NCBI GenBank assembly: GCA_029240245.1
Contig: JARBTJ010000004.1
Location: forward strand, 1-64,000
Origin: Herbinix sp.
GTDB taxonomy: Bacteria; Bacillota; Clostridia; Lachnospirales; Lachnospiraceae
Reading direction: 5' to 3'
DNA length: 64,000 nt
Positions 37,676 to 46,438 of this stretch are shown here, piece by piece (within the stretch, counting starts at the first letter, position 1; each line of letters begins with the position of its first letter). Position numbers and translations under genes: made by a program. Below the pieces are notes generated by a model, which was given only the letters and a program-made list of their open reading frames with translations, was not told the origin of the DNA and did no database searches.

Positions 37676-38359
37676 TCAGCAGCATGTCGGAGGTATCGGC
37701 CCCATTTGGGAATAGGGAATCAGAAATGTCGGTAGTCCGGAGGAATAAGGGGCAATATCATACTGTTGAAAATAGATCACTACACCTTCCGGTGTAAGAT
37801 AAAAACTGTTAACTTTAAAATTCTCACTTACCAGCTGACTATAATTCTCAAAGTAATAATCTTCGCCTTTTGCGATCTGATTTTGAATCTGCAGGTCTAT
37901 TGTCTCGATGATGTATTCCCGGTAATCTGCTCTGCCCGGAAATAATTCATTCAAATCAATACGTTTACTTTTTTGCAAATTCCAGGTGTCCGAATATCGA
38001 ACGGTTAATCCATGTGCTCCGCCTGCATATTCATATTGATCAAAATACAAACTGACTGCACAGTTTTCATTATAGGTAACAAAAAAATCTGTATAGGCCT
38101 CAAATTGATGGATTGGGAAATTATTCACAACGGAATATTCATACTCAACCATAGCCATTTGATAAAGATTCATAATATTGGATCGCTCATACATCAATGC
38201 CTTCGTTCTGTATAAGGAATTTAGTTTATAAGCAAGTGACTGATACTTTTCGGATATAAATTTAGGATATTTTATGGTATATTTCATTATCATATGATCT
38301 TTATAATACATATCCTGCTGTAAGAGCCTTTCCCTAACAATAATCTGCTCACTCTCCAA
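37676..38359 (-). CDS. DUF3298-domain protein
   Basis: The 227-residue protein starts at TTG (38359), with AAGGAGG at correct spacing. The C-terminal DUF3298 domain is seen in YEYAGGAHGLTVRYSDTWNL, IDLNELFPG and FYLTPEGVVIYFQQYDIAPYSSG. The N-terminal half resembles the DUF4163 (PdaC) domain. No signal peptide or anchor is seen, though relatives are often exported. It ends GPIPPTCC. The function is unknown; relatives are found with polysaccharide deacetylases or as coat-like proteins. Confidence 0.8.
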   Translation of the reverse strand: MESEQIIVRERLLQQDMYYKDHMIMKYTIKYPKFISEKYQSLAYKLNSLYRTKALMYERSNIMNLYQMAMVEYEYSVVNNFPIHQFEAYTDFFVTYNENCAVSLYFDQYEYAGGAHGLTVRYSDTWNLQKSKRIDLNELFPGRADYREYIIETIDLQIQNQIAKGEDYYFENYSQLVSENFKVNSFYLTPEGVVIYFQQYDIAPYSSGLPTFLIPYSQMGPIPPTCC

Positions 38360-38440
38360 AATTTATGCCCCTCCTTAATAGGTTACCCCTTAGCATATCA
38401 TATGCCCGGATAAAGGAGGATATTCTAGGCGGTGAGTTGA

Positions 38441-40528
38441 TTATCTGATCGGACACACTCCGGCTTCACATTCTTTATCAAGTATTTCAGATTCTGTTGC
38501 ATCCTCCAAATCTGCTAATAGTTCATAATCAATCGGTTTAACCATACTTAATCGTCTCTCATAATCGTCCTTTGTAGTGCATTCATAAGGAAGCAAGGGA
38601 TAGGTTTCCTCCATTAATGGCAGGAATGTGATTCCCACAACAGAATTAAAATTCTCATAAACCCAACGGGCTACCTGATCCCATTCATGATCTCTGACAT
38701 GAACGGTAATAGAGGTATTATGATCTGACCAGTGTTTCATCGACAGTTTATAGAGCTCCAGCTGTTCGATCGCTCCCACCTCATATTTTGTTTTACCTTC
38801 CGGAGCTTTTACCGGGAATTCAATCACCTTAATCCGACAATCCTCATCTAATTGGCCATTTTCATTGAAAATAGGATAGCTGCCTTGCTTAGCAATCATC
38901 TTATATAGAGGGTCCGAAGCCGAAATACGGACTCTTCGAATATAGTAATTCGCATGCGCATAATGGATGCCTGAGCTTACACAGGGAAGTGTAGATAAGC
39001 TACCCTCGGGTTTAATCGTAGTCATAAGCTTCGGTGGTTGTATTCCAAGCTCCTTCGAATAACGTACTCCCTCTTCGTGGACTACCTTTCTTAAATCACT
39101 TAAAAGAACAGCCAATTCCTCATAACTCATGTTGGTTTTGTTCACCATATCCATCATTCCGGTTAATGAGACACCGATAATTCTGTCCTCCTGCATAACC
39201 TTATTCCAATTGGGCAGCTCCACTTCGACCAAAGTCATACGAATGGCAACTCTGGTTGACAGTCGTAATACATCTTTTAAAGCGTCTATATTTAACGAGG
39301 CTCCCTCAGTAAAAGCTAACAGGTTATTTGTTGTGAGATTACAGCACTGCTTGGATTGAAGCAGAATCTCGCCGCAGGGATTGCAACCATCAAAGGATGT
39401 TTTTCTTCTGCTGGCTTCGGTTGCATTAATAAATCCCGGCTCACCATTTATTTTTATGGAATTGATGATCTCCTTAATACGCTCATAAGAAGGGCGATGC
39501 GTATATAATACGGAATTATTACTCATTTTACGGTGGGAAATTTCCGGGTCTTCTTCCCAAATTCCATCCGATACTTTATAAATATTTCTTTTTGCTTGAA
39601 TTACTTCCTCATCCTCTTCATCACAAATGATCATCATGGCACTGCGCCTTACACCACCGGAAACCACGTTTTCACTGATAATGGTGGCAATATCGAGAAG
39701 ATCTATTGTCTTAAGCTGTCCGTCGGTCCTTCGGTTAAATACCTTGTTAATTTTTTCAAACATTCTCATTAAGGAACTGTGTCCGGATGCTCTGCCGCCA
39801 AAGCGCTTCAGTCTTTCTCCCTCCGGCCTTACGTAGCTGTAATCAATTACAAGTGTTTCAAAGCCTTTGTAATCATCGCAGGTTATTATCTTAAAATACG
39901 AATCCAGGGCTTCACACCAGCCCTCCTTGCTGTCACCCACCTTTAAAGTTATTCTAGAGGGGTTCTCAGTATCCGTTAGAATTTTGCTATGTTCCATCTC
40001 ATCCTTGGAAGTATAATTTCGTACCTCACCCTCGTAGATGCTTTCCATCGGTAAATGACGAACCGTCGGAAAATCAGGCAAGTCCTTCCGATCAATCCTT
40101 ACACCAACACCGCTTCCTACCATGAGCAGATAAAATACATCTACAAAATCCCGAAAATTCTCCAGCTTTGTGAAGGCACAATTATAATTCGAAAGTGGAT
40201 ATTCCTTAACTACCTCTGTTCCTCCCATGTACAGGGTTCTGCCCGAGGTAAAGGTTCTCAAATGAAATAAATGGTCAAACAGCTTTTCTGCTTCCTTTCT
40301 TTCAGAAGCCCAATCAATCGGAAGCTGCCGTTTTTGCTTATATGCTATGCCGAGTCTGCTATTGTATTCGGTTGCACGAAGAACTGTTTCGAACCAGGTT
40401 TCTCTTCGTTTTTTTCCCTCCAAATATCTGGAATAGGTCCGCAGATATACAAATTCACCGATATGGCTAAGTGGACTCTGCAGATTTTTATAATGATCCA
40501 AAAATTGTTTCTTGAGTATGCCCTCCAT
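38441..40528 (-). CDS. nrdJ: Adenosylcobalamin-dependent (class II) ribonucleoside-triphosphate reductase
   Basis: The 695-residue enzyme makes deoxynucleotides from ribonucleotides using adenosylcobalamin. FDGCNPCGEILLQSKQCCNLT holds the catalytic Cys and Glu of the active site. The end CEAGVCPIR gives the C-X4-C thiol pair that re-reduces the site, spaced as in the Lactobacillus leichmannii monomeric enzyme. VSGGVRRSAMMIICDEEDEE is typical of the monomeric class II group. The enzyme needs no oxygen. GGAGG precedes the ATG. I see no cobalamin riboswitch upstream. It is a single gene with a consensus promoter and a long leader. Confidence 0.93.
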   Translation of the reverse strand: MEGILKKQFLDHYKNLQSPLSHIGEFVYLRTYSRYLEGKKRRETWFETVLRATEYNSRLGIAYKQKRQLPIDWASERKEAEKLFDHLFHLRTFTSGRTLYMGGTEVVKEYPLSNYNCAFTKLENFRDFVDVFYLLMVGSGVGVRIDRKDLPDFPTVRHLPMESIYEGEVRNYTSKDEMEHSKILTDTENPSRITLKVGDSKEGWCEALDSYFKIITCDDYKGFETLVIDYSYVRPEGERLKRFGGRASGHSSLMRMFEKINKVFNRRTDGQLKTIDLLDIATIISENVVSGGVRRSAMMIICDEEDEEVIQAKRNIYKVSDGIWEEDPEISHRKMSNNSVLYTHRPSYERIKEIINSIKINGEPGFINATEASRRKTSFDGCNPCGEILLQSKQCCNLTTNNLLAFTEGASLNIDALKDVLRLSTRVAIRMTLVEVELPNWNKVMQEDRIIGVSLTGMMDMVNKTNMSYEELAVLLSDLRKVVHEEGVRYSKELGIQPPKLMTTIKPEGSLSTLPCVSSGIHYAHANYYIRRVRISASDPLYKMIAKQGSYPIFNENGQLDEDCRIKVIEFPVKAPEGKTKYEVGAIEQLELYKLSMKHWSDHNTSITVHVRDHEWDQVARWVYENFNSVVGITFLPLMEETYPLLPYECTTKDDYERRLSMVKPIDYELLADLEDATESEILDKECEAGVCPIR

Positions 40529-40532
40529 TTAA

Positions 40533-40583
40533 ACCTCCATTCTGCCAAATCACCGCGCATTTGGGTGTCAGCACAAATTTGCC
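40533..40583 (-). repeat. 51-nt motif, copy B, in the nrdJ leader
   Basis: The plus-strand sequence runs CTCCATTCTGCC..AA.CACC...GTCAGCACAA..TTGC, aligned without gaps to copy A at 24982. On the minus strand it ends in the GGAGG of the nrdJ ribosome-binding site, so folding could control translation. Where CAAATTTG occurs here, copy A has CAATATTG; both are palindromes, a possible paired change. Confidence 0.65.
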
Positions 40584-40683
40584 GTTTATATGCTTAGTCA
40601 AATAAGCTATGTACGATAACAAGTATTTCCTGTATCAATAAGGTAAACGGTAATTATATTTATGATTAACTTACTATATATTG
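40584..40683 (-). other. Structured part of the nrdJ 5' leader
   Basis: Between the promoter and the 51-nt motif, CCGTTTA pairs with TAAACGG, enclosing a GCTTA/TAAGC hairpin. The whole leader is about 155 nt. It does not match a cobalamin riboswitch. The remaining gap to 41062 (40720-41062) has a GCGGTTA/TAACCGC hairpin at 40991-41006 and nothing else clear. Confidence 0.45.
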
Positions 40684-40690
40684 TGTTTAT

Positions 40691-40719
40691 ATTATATATA
40701 AGTACAATATATATGTCAA
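40691..40719 (-). promoter_or_regulatory. Consensus sigma-A promoter of nrdJ
   Basis: On the minus strand a perfect TTGACA and a perfect TATAAT are separated by 17 bp. This is the closest match to consensus that I found in the window. Confidence 0.85.
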
Positions 40720-41062
40720 TCTCAAAAACAAGAATAATTATCATTTTTATTATTGTATTAAAACATTGGTTCTAACTATCATCTCCTACTGCTATCATCT
40801 TATTCGTAATTATCATACAGCAAAAAACGCATCGTTAATTTTTCCGGGTCTCTTAAGTACTCACATTCACTAAGGTAAGCTTTCTTTTTAGGAAGCTCTA
40901 CGATAGCCCTCATGTTTGATTCACAGTTTACTTTCGCTCAAATATGAAATTAATCACCATAGGTGTAAATATATATTATATGTGAATACCCGCGGTTATG
41001 TAACCGCATCAATTGACGACGCATATACTTTTATTGAGTAATATGTAAAGGAGTGTCGTATT

Positions 41063-41347
41063 ATGTTGTCTTTAGCATTAACCGATGTCATTATTTTAAT
41101 TGTAATAGCCTTAGCTGATTTTATTTTGGGTCTGTTCCTCGGTATCCTGATAACCCGGCGTTTGCAAAGCAGGCCTGTCCCTCAAAACACCACTGTTACA
41201 GATACAATTACCGAATTTGAACAGAGAATGAATCATCCTACGATAGAAAATCCAGTAACAGCAACACCTAAGAATGAAACTACCGAAGTAAACAATGGCG
41301 GACCAAATAGGCGGTATTCCAGATACGGTTATTACAATAGATATTAA
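41063..41347 (+). CDS. Small membrane protein (94 aa), unknown function
   Basis: The start ATG is preceded by AAAGGAG with 9 bp spacing. One long hydrophobic segment (about 7-31, ALTDVIILIVIALADFILGL) is followed by TRRLQSRPVP and a polar Asn/Thr-rich tail that ends in RYSRYGYYNRY. I do not recognise a family. The Tyr/Arg/Asn-rich end recalls spore coat or surface proteins. It stands alone between nrdJ and the 5'-nucleotidase gene. Confidence 0.6.
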   Translation: MLSLALTDVIILIVIALADFILGLFLGILITRRLQSRPVPQNTTVTDTITEFEQRMNHPTIENPVTATPKNETTEVNNGGPNRRYSRYGYYNRY

Positions 41348-41358
41348 AGCCGCCTCCT

Positions 41359-41410
41359 GATAAAATGCACCTTTACCCACCAGGTATTCGATTGATGGGC
41401 AAAGGTGCAT
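41359..41410 (-). terminator. Terminator hairpin of the 5'-nucleotidase gene
   Basis: ATGCACCTTTGCCCA pairs with TGGGTAAAGGTGCAT on the minus strand, and TTTTATC follows. It may also stop transcripts of the 94-residue gene. Confidence 0.65.
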
Positions 41411-41443
41411 CTACTATGTACATATCTATTTCGGAATTGGCTT

Positions 41444-42355
41444 TCAATTGTTATTTCTTGTATTCATTTCTGAACCGGTTTTATAGGGCACTCTTCCGGA
41501 GGGCACCTCTGATGATGCCGGTTTTAAATGGGTATCCTGATCATCAAAGAAAATATGTGCATTAAATGCCTTCAATATCTCCTTTTTTTCTACTCCTCCG
41601 AGAAAAAATGCTTCATCTACCATAACTCCCCATTGTCGGAGTGTTAGGATAACCCTTTTGTGTGCCGGATTATTTCTGGCTGTAACAATTGCAATACGAA
41701 GGATATCCGGATATTGCTCTTTAATCGTGGAAAGAGTACGCAATAGCTTTGCAAACGGGCCGTCCGGTAGTGCTTTTTCTGCATTTGCCCTTTCATGCTC
41801 TAAAAAGGCATCCAGTCCATCCCTTTGATAGATTGCCTCAGCTTCCTCTGAAAAAACCACCGCATCTCCGTCAAACGCGATACGAATTTTATCATCATCC
41901 GGAGTATAACCCTTCGGTACATCATAAATTAGCGCAGCCGCAAATCCTGCATCTATCGCCTCCTGAACATCTTCTTCATTTTTCGATAAAAATAGATCTA
42001 CATCAAAGGCGGATAGATATTTCGTGATTTTTTCACCACCGGTGAATGCTGCCCTGACAATTCCAAGTTCAAGTTTGTCTATCGAGTTAAACACCCGAAG
42101 ACCTGTTTCCGGGCTATTGCGGGACATTACAATTACCTCAACAACCGGTGAATGAAATTTATTGTTGAGATTTAATAAGGCCTTAATCAGTGAGTATGCG
42201 GTGCCTGGTATTAATATTTCATCTTCATGCTCTATTTCATATTTAGCGTATTCAAGCAATCCCTTTTCCATATAAATGCTGTTTTCATACTCAAGATCAA
42301 ATAGTGCTCTCGAGGATATTCCAATGACCAGCTTATTATCCAGTTGATATGGCAT
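41444..42355 (-). CDS. 5'-nucleotidase (HAD-like, PF06189 type)
   Basis: The 303-residue product starts YQLDNKLVIGISSRALFDLE and contains VVEVIVMSRNSPETGLRVFNS, FTGGEKITKYLSAFDVDLFLS and IRIAFDGDAVVFSEEAE, all typical of the 5-nucleotidase family PF06189 (cytosolic NT5C1-like). IFFDDQDTHL is the final acidic motif. It should remove phosphate from nucleoside monophosphates in the cytoplasm. AAAGGAG precedes the ATG. The gene stands alone. Confidence 0.87.
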   Translation of the reverse strand: MPYQLDNKLVIGISSRALFDLEYENSIYMEKGLLEYAKYEIEHEDEILIPGTAYSLIKALLNLNNKFHSPVVEVIVMSRNSPETGLRVFNSIDKLELGIVRAAFTGGEKITKYLSAFDVDLFLSKNEEDVQEAIDAGFAAALIYDVPKGYTPDDDKIRIAFDGDAVVFSEEAEAIYQRDGLDAFLEHERANAEKALPDGPFAKLLRTLSTIKEQYPDILRIAIVTARNNPAHKRVILTLRQWGVMVDEAFFLGGVEKKEILKAFNAHIFFDDQDTHLKPASSEVPSGRVPYKTGSEMNTRNNN

Positions 42356-42492
42356 ACTGCTCTCCTTTCCAAGTATTCTTTCTATGTACGGAATTGTATA
42401 ACAATTATATCAGATCCCTGACATACAATCAAACATTTGTTCTTGGAATATCTTTGCCGTATCATTCTATCATTCTAGGAACGGTTGCAGTT

Positions 42493-42560
42493 AAAAACCC
42501 AGGCTATCGTCCAACAATTGCGCTCGTGCGAATCATAAGGGTGCATATCGGTCCTGGGCT
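42493..42560 (-). terminator. Long terminator hairpin, minus strand
   Basis: On the minus strand AGCCCAGG pairs with CCTGGGTTTTT, and an inner ATTCGCAC pairs roughly with GCGCAAT. It lies just after the methyltransferase stop codon and ends in TTTTTAAC. Confidence 0.75.
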
Positions 42561-42585
42561 ATTATATTGAATAGGATGATAATAA

Positions 42586-43389
42586 TTATGCTTTTTTTGC
42601 TGTTAATATAAACGTCTTCGGAATTCCCCGGTCATATTGTTCACAGGATAAATTCGGTTCCTCCTCCAAGCTTTCAATGATCAGTCCCGCCTTAGCTGCC
42701 GCGGTAATGATTTCTCCGAGATTCCACTTTCTTAAATATACCTTCTGCGTTTCTACAGCCGGCAGATATTTCGCATAAGAAATTTCGCTTTCCACTAATG
42801 AGGTATCAAAATAATCACCGTCTACTTTATGCTTTCTGATTTTTGCAGTAGTACCCTTGGAGGAAATCAGCTTATTCGATACGGGATGAAAATCACGAAG
42901 AATAAATCTTCCGCCTGATCCAAGCAATTGATAAGCCGTGATAAAAAAGGGAACTAAGTCCGTAAAGTAGTGGATGATTCCTATTTCAGCAAATACTATG
43001 TCATAATCGGCAGACAATTCACTTTCCGGTAGATCCACTATATTCTCTAAAACATAGCGTATTTTCACCTTGGCAATGTCAGCCGCCTCTTCTGCATAAG
43101 TTCTGCTGCCTTTGGAAAAATCAAAAACGGTTACATCAGCACCAAGTACTGCTAGAGCAATTGCTTTTGTTCCATTGGAGCCTAAAAGGTTAGCTATTTT
43201 TTTGCCAGAAACCTGACCAAGTTTATGATTTAATCCGGTTAACGTTTTTTCAGGATTATCCATTATTCTTTTGGCAGCAATCTGAGGTGCTCCGAATTTG
43301 TTGTTCCATGCTTCATAAGCAAGATCATTCCAAGCCCGTTCATTATCTTCCCTACATATCTGTGTTGATGGTTTTAAGTCCGTTTTCAT
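42586..43389 (-). CDS. SAM-dependent methyltransferase
   Basis: The 267-residue product is a class I methyltransferase. SGKKIANLLGSNGTKAIAL is motif I, ADVTVFDFSKGS is motif II with the acidic residue that binds the ribose, and YDIVFAEIGIIHYFTD is the motif IV region. GSGGRFILRDFHPVSNK follows. The N-terminal part (NERAWNDLAYEAWNNKFG) is typical of small-molecule methyltransferases. The substrate is unknown. GAGG precedes the ATG. The gene stands alone with its own terminator. Confidence 0.83.
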   Translation of the reverse strand: MKTDLKPSTQICREDNERAWNDLAYEAWNNKFGAPQIAAKRIMDNPEKTLTGLNHKLGQVSGKKIANLLGSNGTKAIALAVLGADVTVFDFSKGSRTYAEEAADIAKVKIRYVLENIVDLPESELSADYDIVFAEIGIIHYFTDLVPFFITAYQLLGSGGRFILRDFHPVSNKLISSKGTTAKIRKHKVDGDYFDTSLVESEISYAKYLPAVETQKVYLRKWNLGEIITAAAKAGLIIESLEEEPNLSCEQYDRGIPKTFILTAKKA

Positions 43390-43532
43390 TCAAATTTTCC
43401 TCATATTCATATTTCAATTATTTGGCATCTATGGAACAATATAATTTTTGGATTATGAGATTCACAATTGACTACTTATTGTTATTATTTTTACAACGAA
43501 GAACTTCGCTTATCCCTTTTCACGTTAGTTTC

Positions 43533-45476
43533 TTAATAATAACTATAGGAAAAGTTGGCAGTAGTATCCAGATAGGATAAGTCAGCATCCTGAAGTAATA
43601 CAGCATCTTCGTTAAATTCAAAGGTCCAGGTAATGTAATCATGAGGTGGAATTTCAGCTCCCTCTACGGCTGTAAAGAATCCGTCGGCATAGATATCAAT
43701 CCCGTTACCAATGATTATTTCAAGATCAACAATATTAAAAACGGAGGTATCCTTTCCGTTGTAAATGTACATAACCGCAATCAGTTTACCACCGTCATAA
43801 TAAACTTCCTGCGGTGAAAACATCAGGTCATCCTCCGTCGTCGTATAGTTTTCACTGTAGAAATAATCGGTACCGTAAAAACTGCCCTCGTAGGTATCAT
43901 CATAACTATCCTCATAAGTGCCATGATAAATACTTTCATAGGTACCTTCATTCATATCTTCATAGGCGCCATCATTAATATCTTCATAGGTACCTTCATA
44001 GATTCCTTCATAGACACCATCATAATTATAGGTACCTTCATAGACACCATCATAATTATAGGTACCTTCATAGACACCATCATAATCATAAATATCTTCA
44101 GTAGCTTCATAAACGCCTTCGATGGAATCGGCACCTTCCTCCCACAAATCATCATCAAAATCGGTGATTAACTCATCTGTAGAATCCGTGCTCTGTGCAT
44201 ATTCCGACCCAATCATGTCCTCTTCCATTCCGGAGACATCCATACCCTCTGTGGCCTGGGTCACTGCATCCGTATCCTCCTGTACCAAATAGCTGGATTT
44301 ATCCAAGGTGTCCAACTCATCAATGGCCAGCTTTATCTTCGCAGTTTCCAAAGCAAAGATTCCGTCACTCACCTCAAGAGTATAATTTAAACCATAGTCA
44401 TCCAGGGAAAATACCACGGTATATTGTCCCTGATTTCTGGGTTCTATAGAAGTAAAGAATAAGTCCATTCCGGTTAATTCGGAATTTGCCGCATAAACGG
44501 TACCATCCTCTGCAATCACCTTTAACATGGCGCTGTCAACGATAGCCTCTTCCTTTCCGGAATTTTTGACGGTTATATCAATTGTTAAAAACATCCCCTC
44601 TGTGGTGTACTCGTTATAATCATCAATAATCGTTTTGGATGCTAATGCCGAATCAATCGAATAAGTAATGTTACCAAGCCTGATATCTTCGCCTGTTTGG
44701 TAGAAGGCATCCTTTGAATTATTCATACCGGTTAATAGAAATGAGAACGCTAATACCACTACCGCACCCACAATGCATGCTGGAATCCATAGAAACCATT
44801 TACACTTTTTCGTGCATTGATCCGGTTTATTAAGACTTATGATACCCGCTGTTAAAAGCAATATAAACGGAATGATATAACCGGCATATATGGAGATTAA
44901 TCCGCTGACAGCAGCAATTATCATAAGTAAACCGGCTATCTTACCCTTTTTATGTACCAGTACTGAACCGACAATACCAATGACGGAAAAGATAAGCGCT
45001 GCGATTCCCAGTCCACCCAAACCGTTATCGTTTACTCCGATGACATCTAATATTTCACCAAAAAAAATTACGGCGATGGAGGAGGAAACACCTAAAATAC
45101 CACCGATTAGGCCCAATACAAATTCAGCGGTCCGCTTCATCTTTTTTGGCTTCACAGTATTCATATACAAGGGGGGGTGAACCTGAACAAAAGGCGCTTG
45201 TGCCTGGAGTTGACTATGTAGAGCCTGTACTTGTGCATGATTATATGGCGCATGCGGCTGCTGTTGACTATATGACGCTTGTGCCTGCGGTTGACTTAAT
45301 GGCGCTTGTGCCTGCTGTTGACTTAATGGTGCTTGTGCCTGCTGTTCTCCCGGATTAAACCACAGCAGTGGCTGTCCGGGCTGCATATTAGTTGAATTTG
45401 ATGCCTGACTCCCTCCACATTCCGGGCAGAAATTACCATCCTTTTTTATTTCTTTCCCACAATGAATACAATACAT
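43533..45476 (-). CDS. Zinc-ribbon membrane protein with DUF4352-like domain and tandem repeats
   Basis: The 647-residue protein begins with a zinc ribbon (CIHCGKEIKKDGNFCPECGG). A Gln/Ala/Pro-rich repeat region follows (QQAQAPLSQ units, about 35-100), then four or more hydrophobic helices (about 120-250). The exported part has a DUF4352-like domain (about 265-370; MFLTIDITVKNSGKEEAIVD). Later an acidic Tyr/Gly repeat appears, with YDGVYEGTYN three times (30-bp DNA unit near 44017-44095). A final beta-rich domain follows (YTTTEDDLMFSPQEV to the end). AGAGGAGG precedes the ATG. The 41-bp promoter-like array lies directly upstream. The function is unknown. Confidence 0.72.
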   Translation of the reverse strand: MYCIHCGKEIKKDGNFCPECGGSQASNSTNMQPGQPLLWFNPGEQQAQAPLSQQQAQAPLSQPQAQASYSQQQPHAPYNHAQVQALHSQLQAQAPFVQVHPPLYMNTVKPKKMKRTAEFVLGLIGGILGVSSSIAVIFFGEILDVIGVNDNGLGGLGIAALIFSVIGIVGSVLVHKKGKIAGLLMIIAAVSGLISIYAGYIIPFILLLTAGIISLNKPDQCTKKCKWFLWIPACIVGAVVVLAFSFLLTGMNNSKDAFYQTGEDIRLGNITYSIDSALASKTIIDDYNEYTTEGMFLTIDITVKNSGKEEAIVDSAMLKVIAEDGTVYAANSELTGMDLFFTSIEPRNQGQYTVVFSLDDYGLNYTLEVSDGIFALETAKIKLAIDELDTLDKSSYLVQEDTDAVTQATEGMDVSGMEEDMIGSEYAQSTDSTDELITDFDDDLWEEGADSIEGVYEATEDIYDYDGVYEGTYNYDGVYEGTYNYDGVYEGIYEGTYEDINDGAYEDMNEGTYESIYHGTYEDSYDDTYEGSFYGTDYFYSENYTTTEDDLMFSPQEVYYDGGKLIAVMYIYNGKDTSVFNIVDLEIIIGNGIDIYADGFFTAVEGAEIPPHDYITWTFEFNEDAVLLQDADLSYLDTTANFSYSYY

Positions 45477-45498
45477 TCAATTATCCTCCTCTAGTTAG

Positions 45499-45805
45499 GG
45501 CTTTTCACTATAACAATCTTCTATGTAATTAAAAATAAAGCATTGATAGCATAACAATCTTCTATTAATAAAAATTATAGCATTGATAGTATAACAGTCT
45601 ACTATTTATGAAAAATTATAACATTGATAGTATAACAAACTTCTATTTATGAAAAAATATAGCATTGATAGTATAACCATCTACTATTTATGAAAAATTA
45701 TAGCATTGATAGTATAACCATCCACTATTTATGAAAAATTATAGCATTGATAGTATAACCATCCACTATTTATGAAAAATTATAGCATTGATAGTATAAA
45801 ATAAC
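45499..45805 (-). repeat. 41-bp tandem array carrying extended -10 motifs
   Basis: The plus-strand unit is AGCATTGATAGTATAACCATCC followed by ACTATTTATGAAAAATTAT. AGCATTGATAG or a close variant recurs at 45539, 45579, 45620, 45661, 45702, 45743 and 45784, a spacing of 41 bp (40 once). On the minus strand most units contain TGCTATAAT (or TGTTATAAT), an extended -10 promoter directed toward the gene at 45476. The copies nearest that gene are the most diverged. There are no variable spacers. Confidence 0.9.
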
Positions 45806-45883
45806 AATTGACGAATTTTATATAAATGTTAGTATAGTGTTAATATAGTTTCAAAACTTCAATATCTAAGCATTATTTTCTGC

Positions 45884-45912
45884 TTGCAAAACCTTGAAAA
45901 TAAGTATATAAT
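45884..45912 (+). promoter_or_regulatory. Promoter of serS
   Basis: TTGCAA and a perfect TATAAT are separated by exactly 17 bp. The predicted transcript starts near 45919, so the leader to the serS start is about 550 nt. Confidence 0.7.
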
Positions 45913-45947
45913 TTGTAAAAATGAAATCTAAGCAATTGAATATAAAA

Positions 45948-46070
45948 GATTAAAGTATAAAAATCACCTTCGGTGCTATCCGGCTACCATATATATAGTT
46001 ATTGCAAGCTTGCTTGCATATCAATCTATTGTAACTGGAAATGTGCGTGGCACCTTTTGATACTTAAATC
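45948..46070 (+). repeat. Four-way-junction palindrome, copy 1 (degenerate)
   Basis: GATTAAAGTAT pairs with ATACTTAAATC. Side hairpins CACCTTCGGTG and GTGCGTGGCAC follow, then an inner stem with a loop containing GCAAGCTTGC. It is the most diverged of the three copies and lies between the serS promoter and the T-box. Confidence 0.75.
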
Positions 46071-46077
46071 ATATAAA

Positions 46078-46306
46078 ATGAGCGATGATAAAAGCTGCGA
46101 TTTATAAATTTCTTCAGAGAGCCGATGGTTGGTGTGAATCGGTGAAAGGATAAATCTTTCCACTTTTTGAGCTGTCGGTGATAAACCGAAAGGCCGGTGA
46201 CCTTTATCCTACCAGATCGAGTGGCTGTTTACGAAGCAGCAATTTGGGTGGCAACGCGGATTCCTTCCGTCCCTTATGTTTTAGGGGACAGAAGGAATTT
46301 TTTATT
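46078..46306 (+). ncRNA. T-box leader, Ser specifier (UCC), for serS
   Basis: CAGAGAGCCGATGGTTGGTG starts stem I. The specifier region is TTTCCACTTTTTGAG; TCC followed by A sits at the codon position. GGTGGCAACGCGG is the T-box sequence at 46247-46259. ATTCCTTCCGTCCC pairs with GGGGACAGAAGGAAT and is followed by TTTTTTA as the terminator (46260-46306). Uncharged tRNA-Ser should favour antitermination and serS expression. Confidence 0.93.
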
Positions 46307-46313
46307 TGCATGT

Positions 46314-46438
46314 ATGGTTAAAGGTGTTAAAAGCACCTTCGGTGCTTTCATGCTACAATATATTGATATGCAAGCTTGCTTCCATATCAGTATATTGTAG
46401 CATGAAAAGTGCGTAGCACCTTTTGACACTTTAACCAT
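46314..46438 (+). repeat. Four-way-junction palindrome, copy 2
   Basis: The ends ATGGTTAAAG and CTTTAACCAT pair. The side hairpins are GCACCTTCGGTGC (left) and GTGCGTAGCAC (right). The inner stem TCATGCTACAATATA pairs with TATATTGTAGCATGA, and the loop contains GCAAGCTTGC. It is inverted relative to copy 3. It ends 15 bp before the serS ribosome-binding site. Confidence 0.9.

Noticed and set aside
40529-41062. Cobalamin riboswitch upstream of nrdJ
   Set aside because: I searched for the conserved B12 box (GCCACTG-like) on the minus strand and did not see it.
43923-44171. Plus-strand ORF with IGTFIDTIIII repeats
   Set aside because: It is the complement of the YDGVYEGTYN repeat in the zinc-ribbon gene.
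45499-45805. Regular repeats that could look like a CRISPR array
   Set aside because: The 41-bp units are contiguous with no unique spacers, and no cas genes are near.
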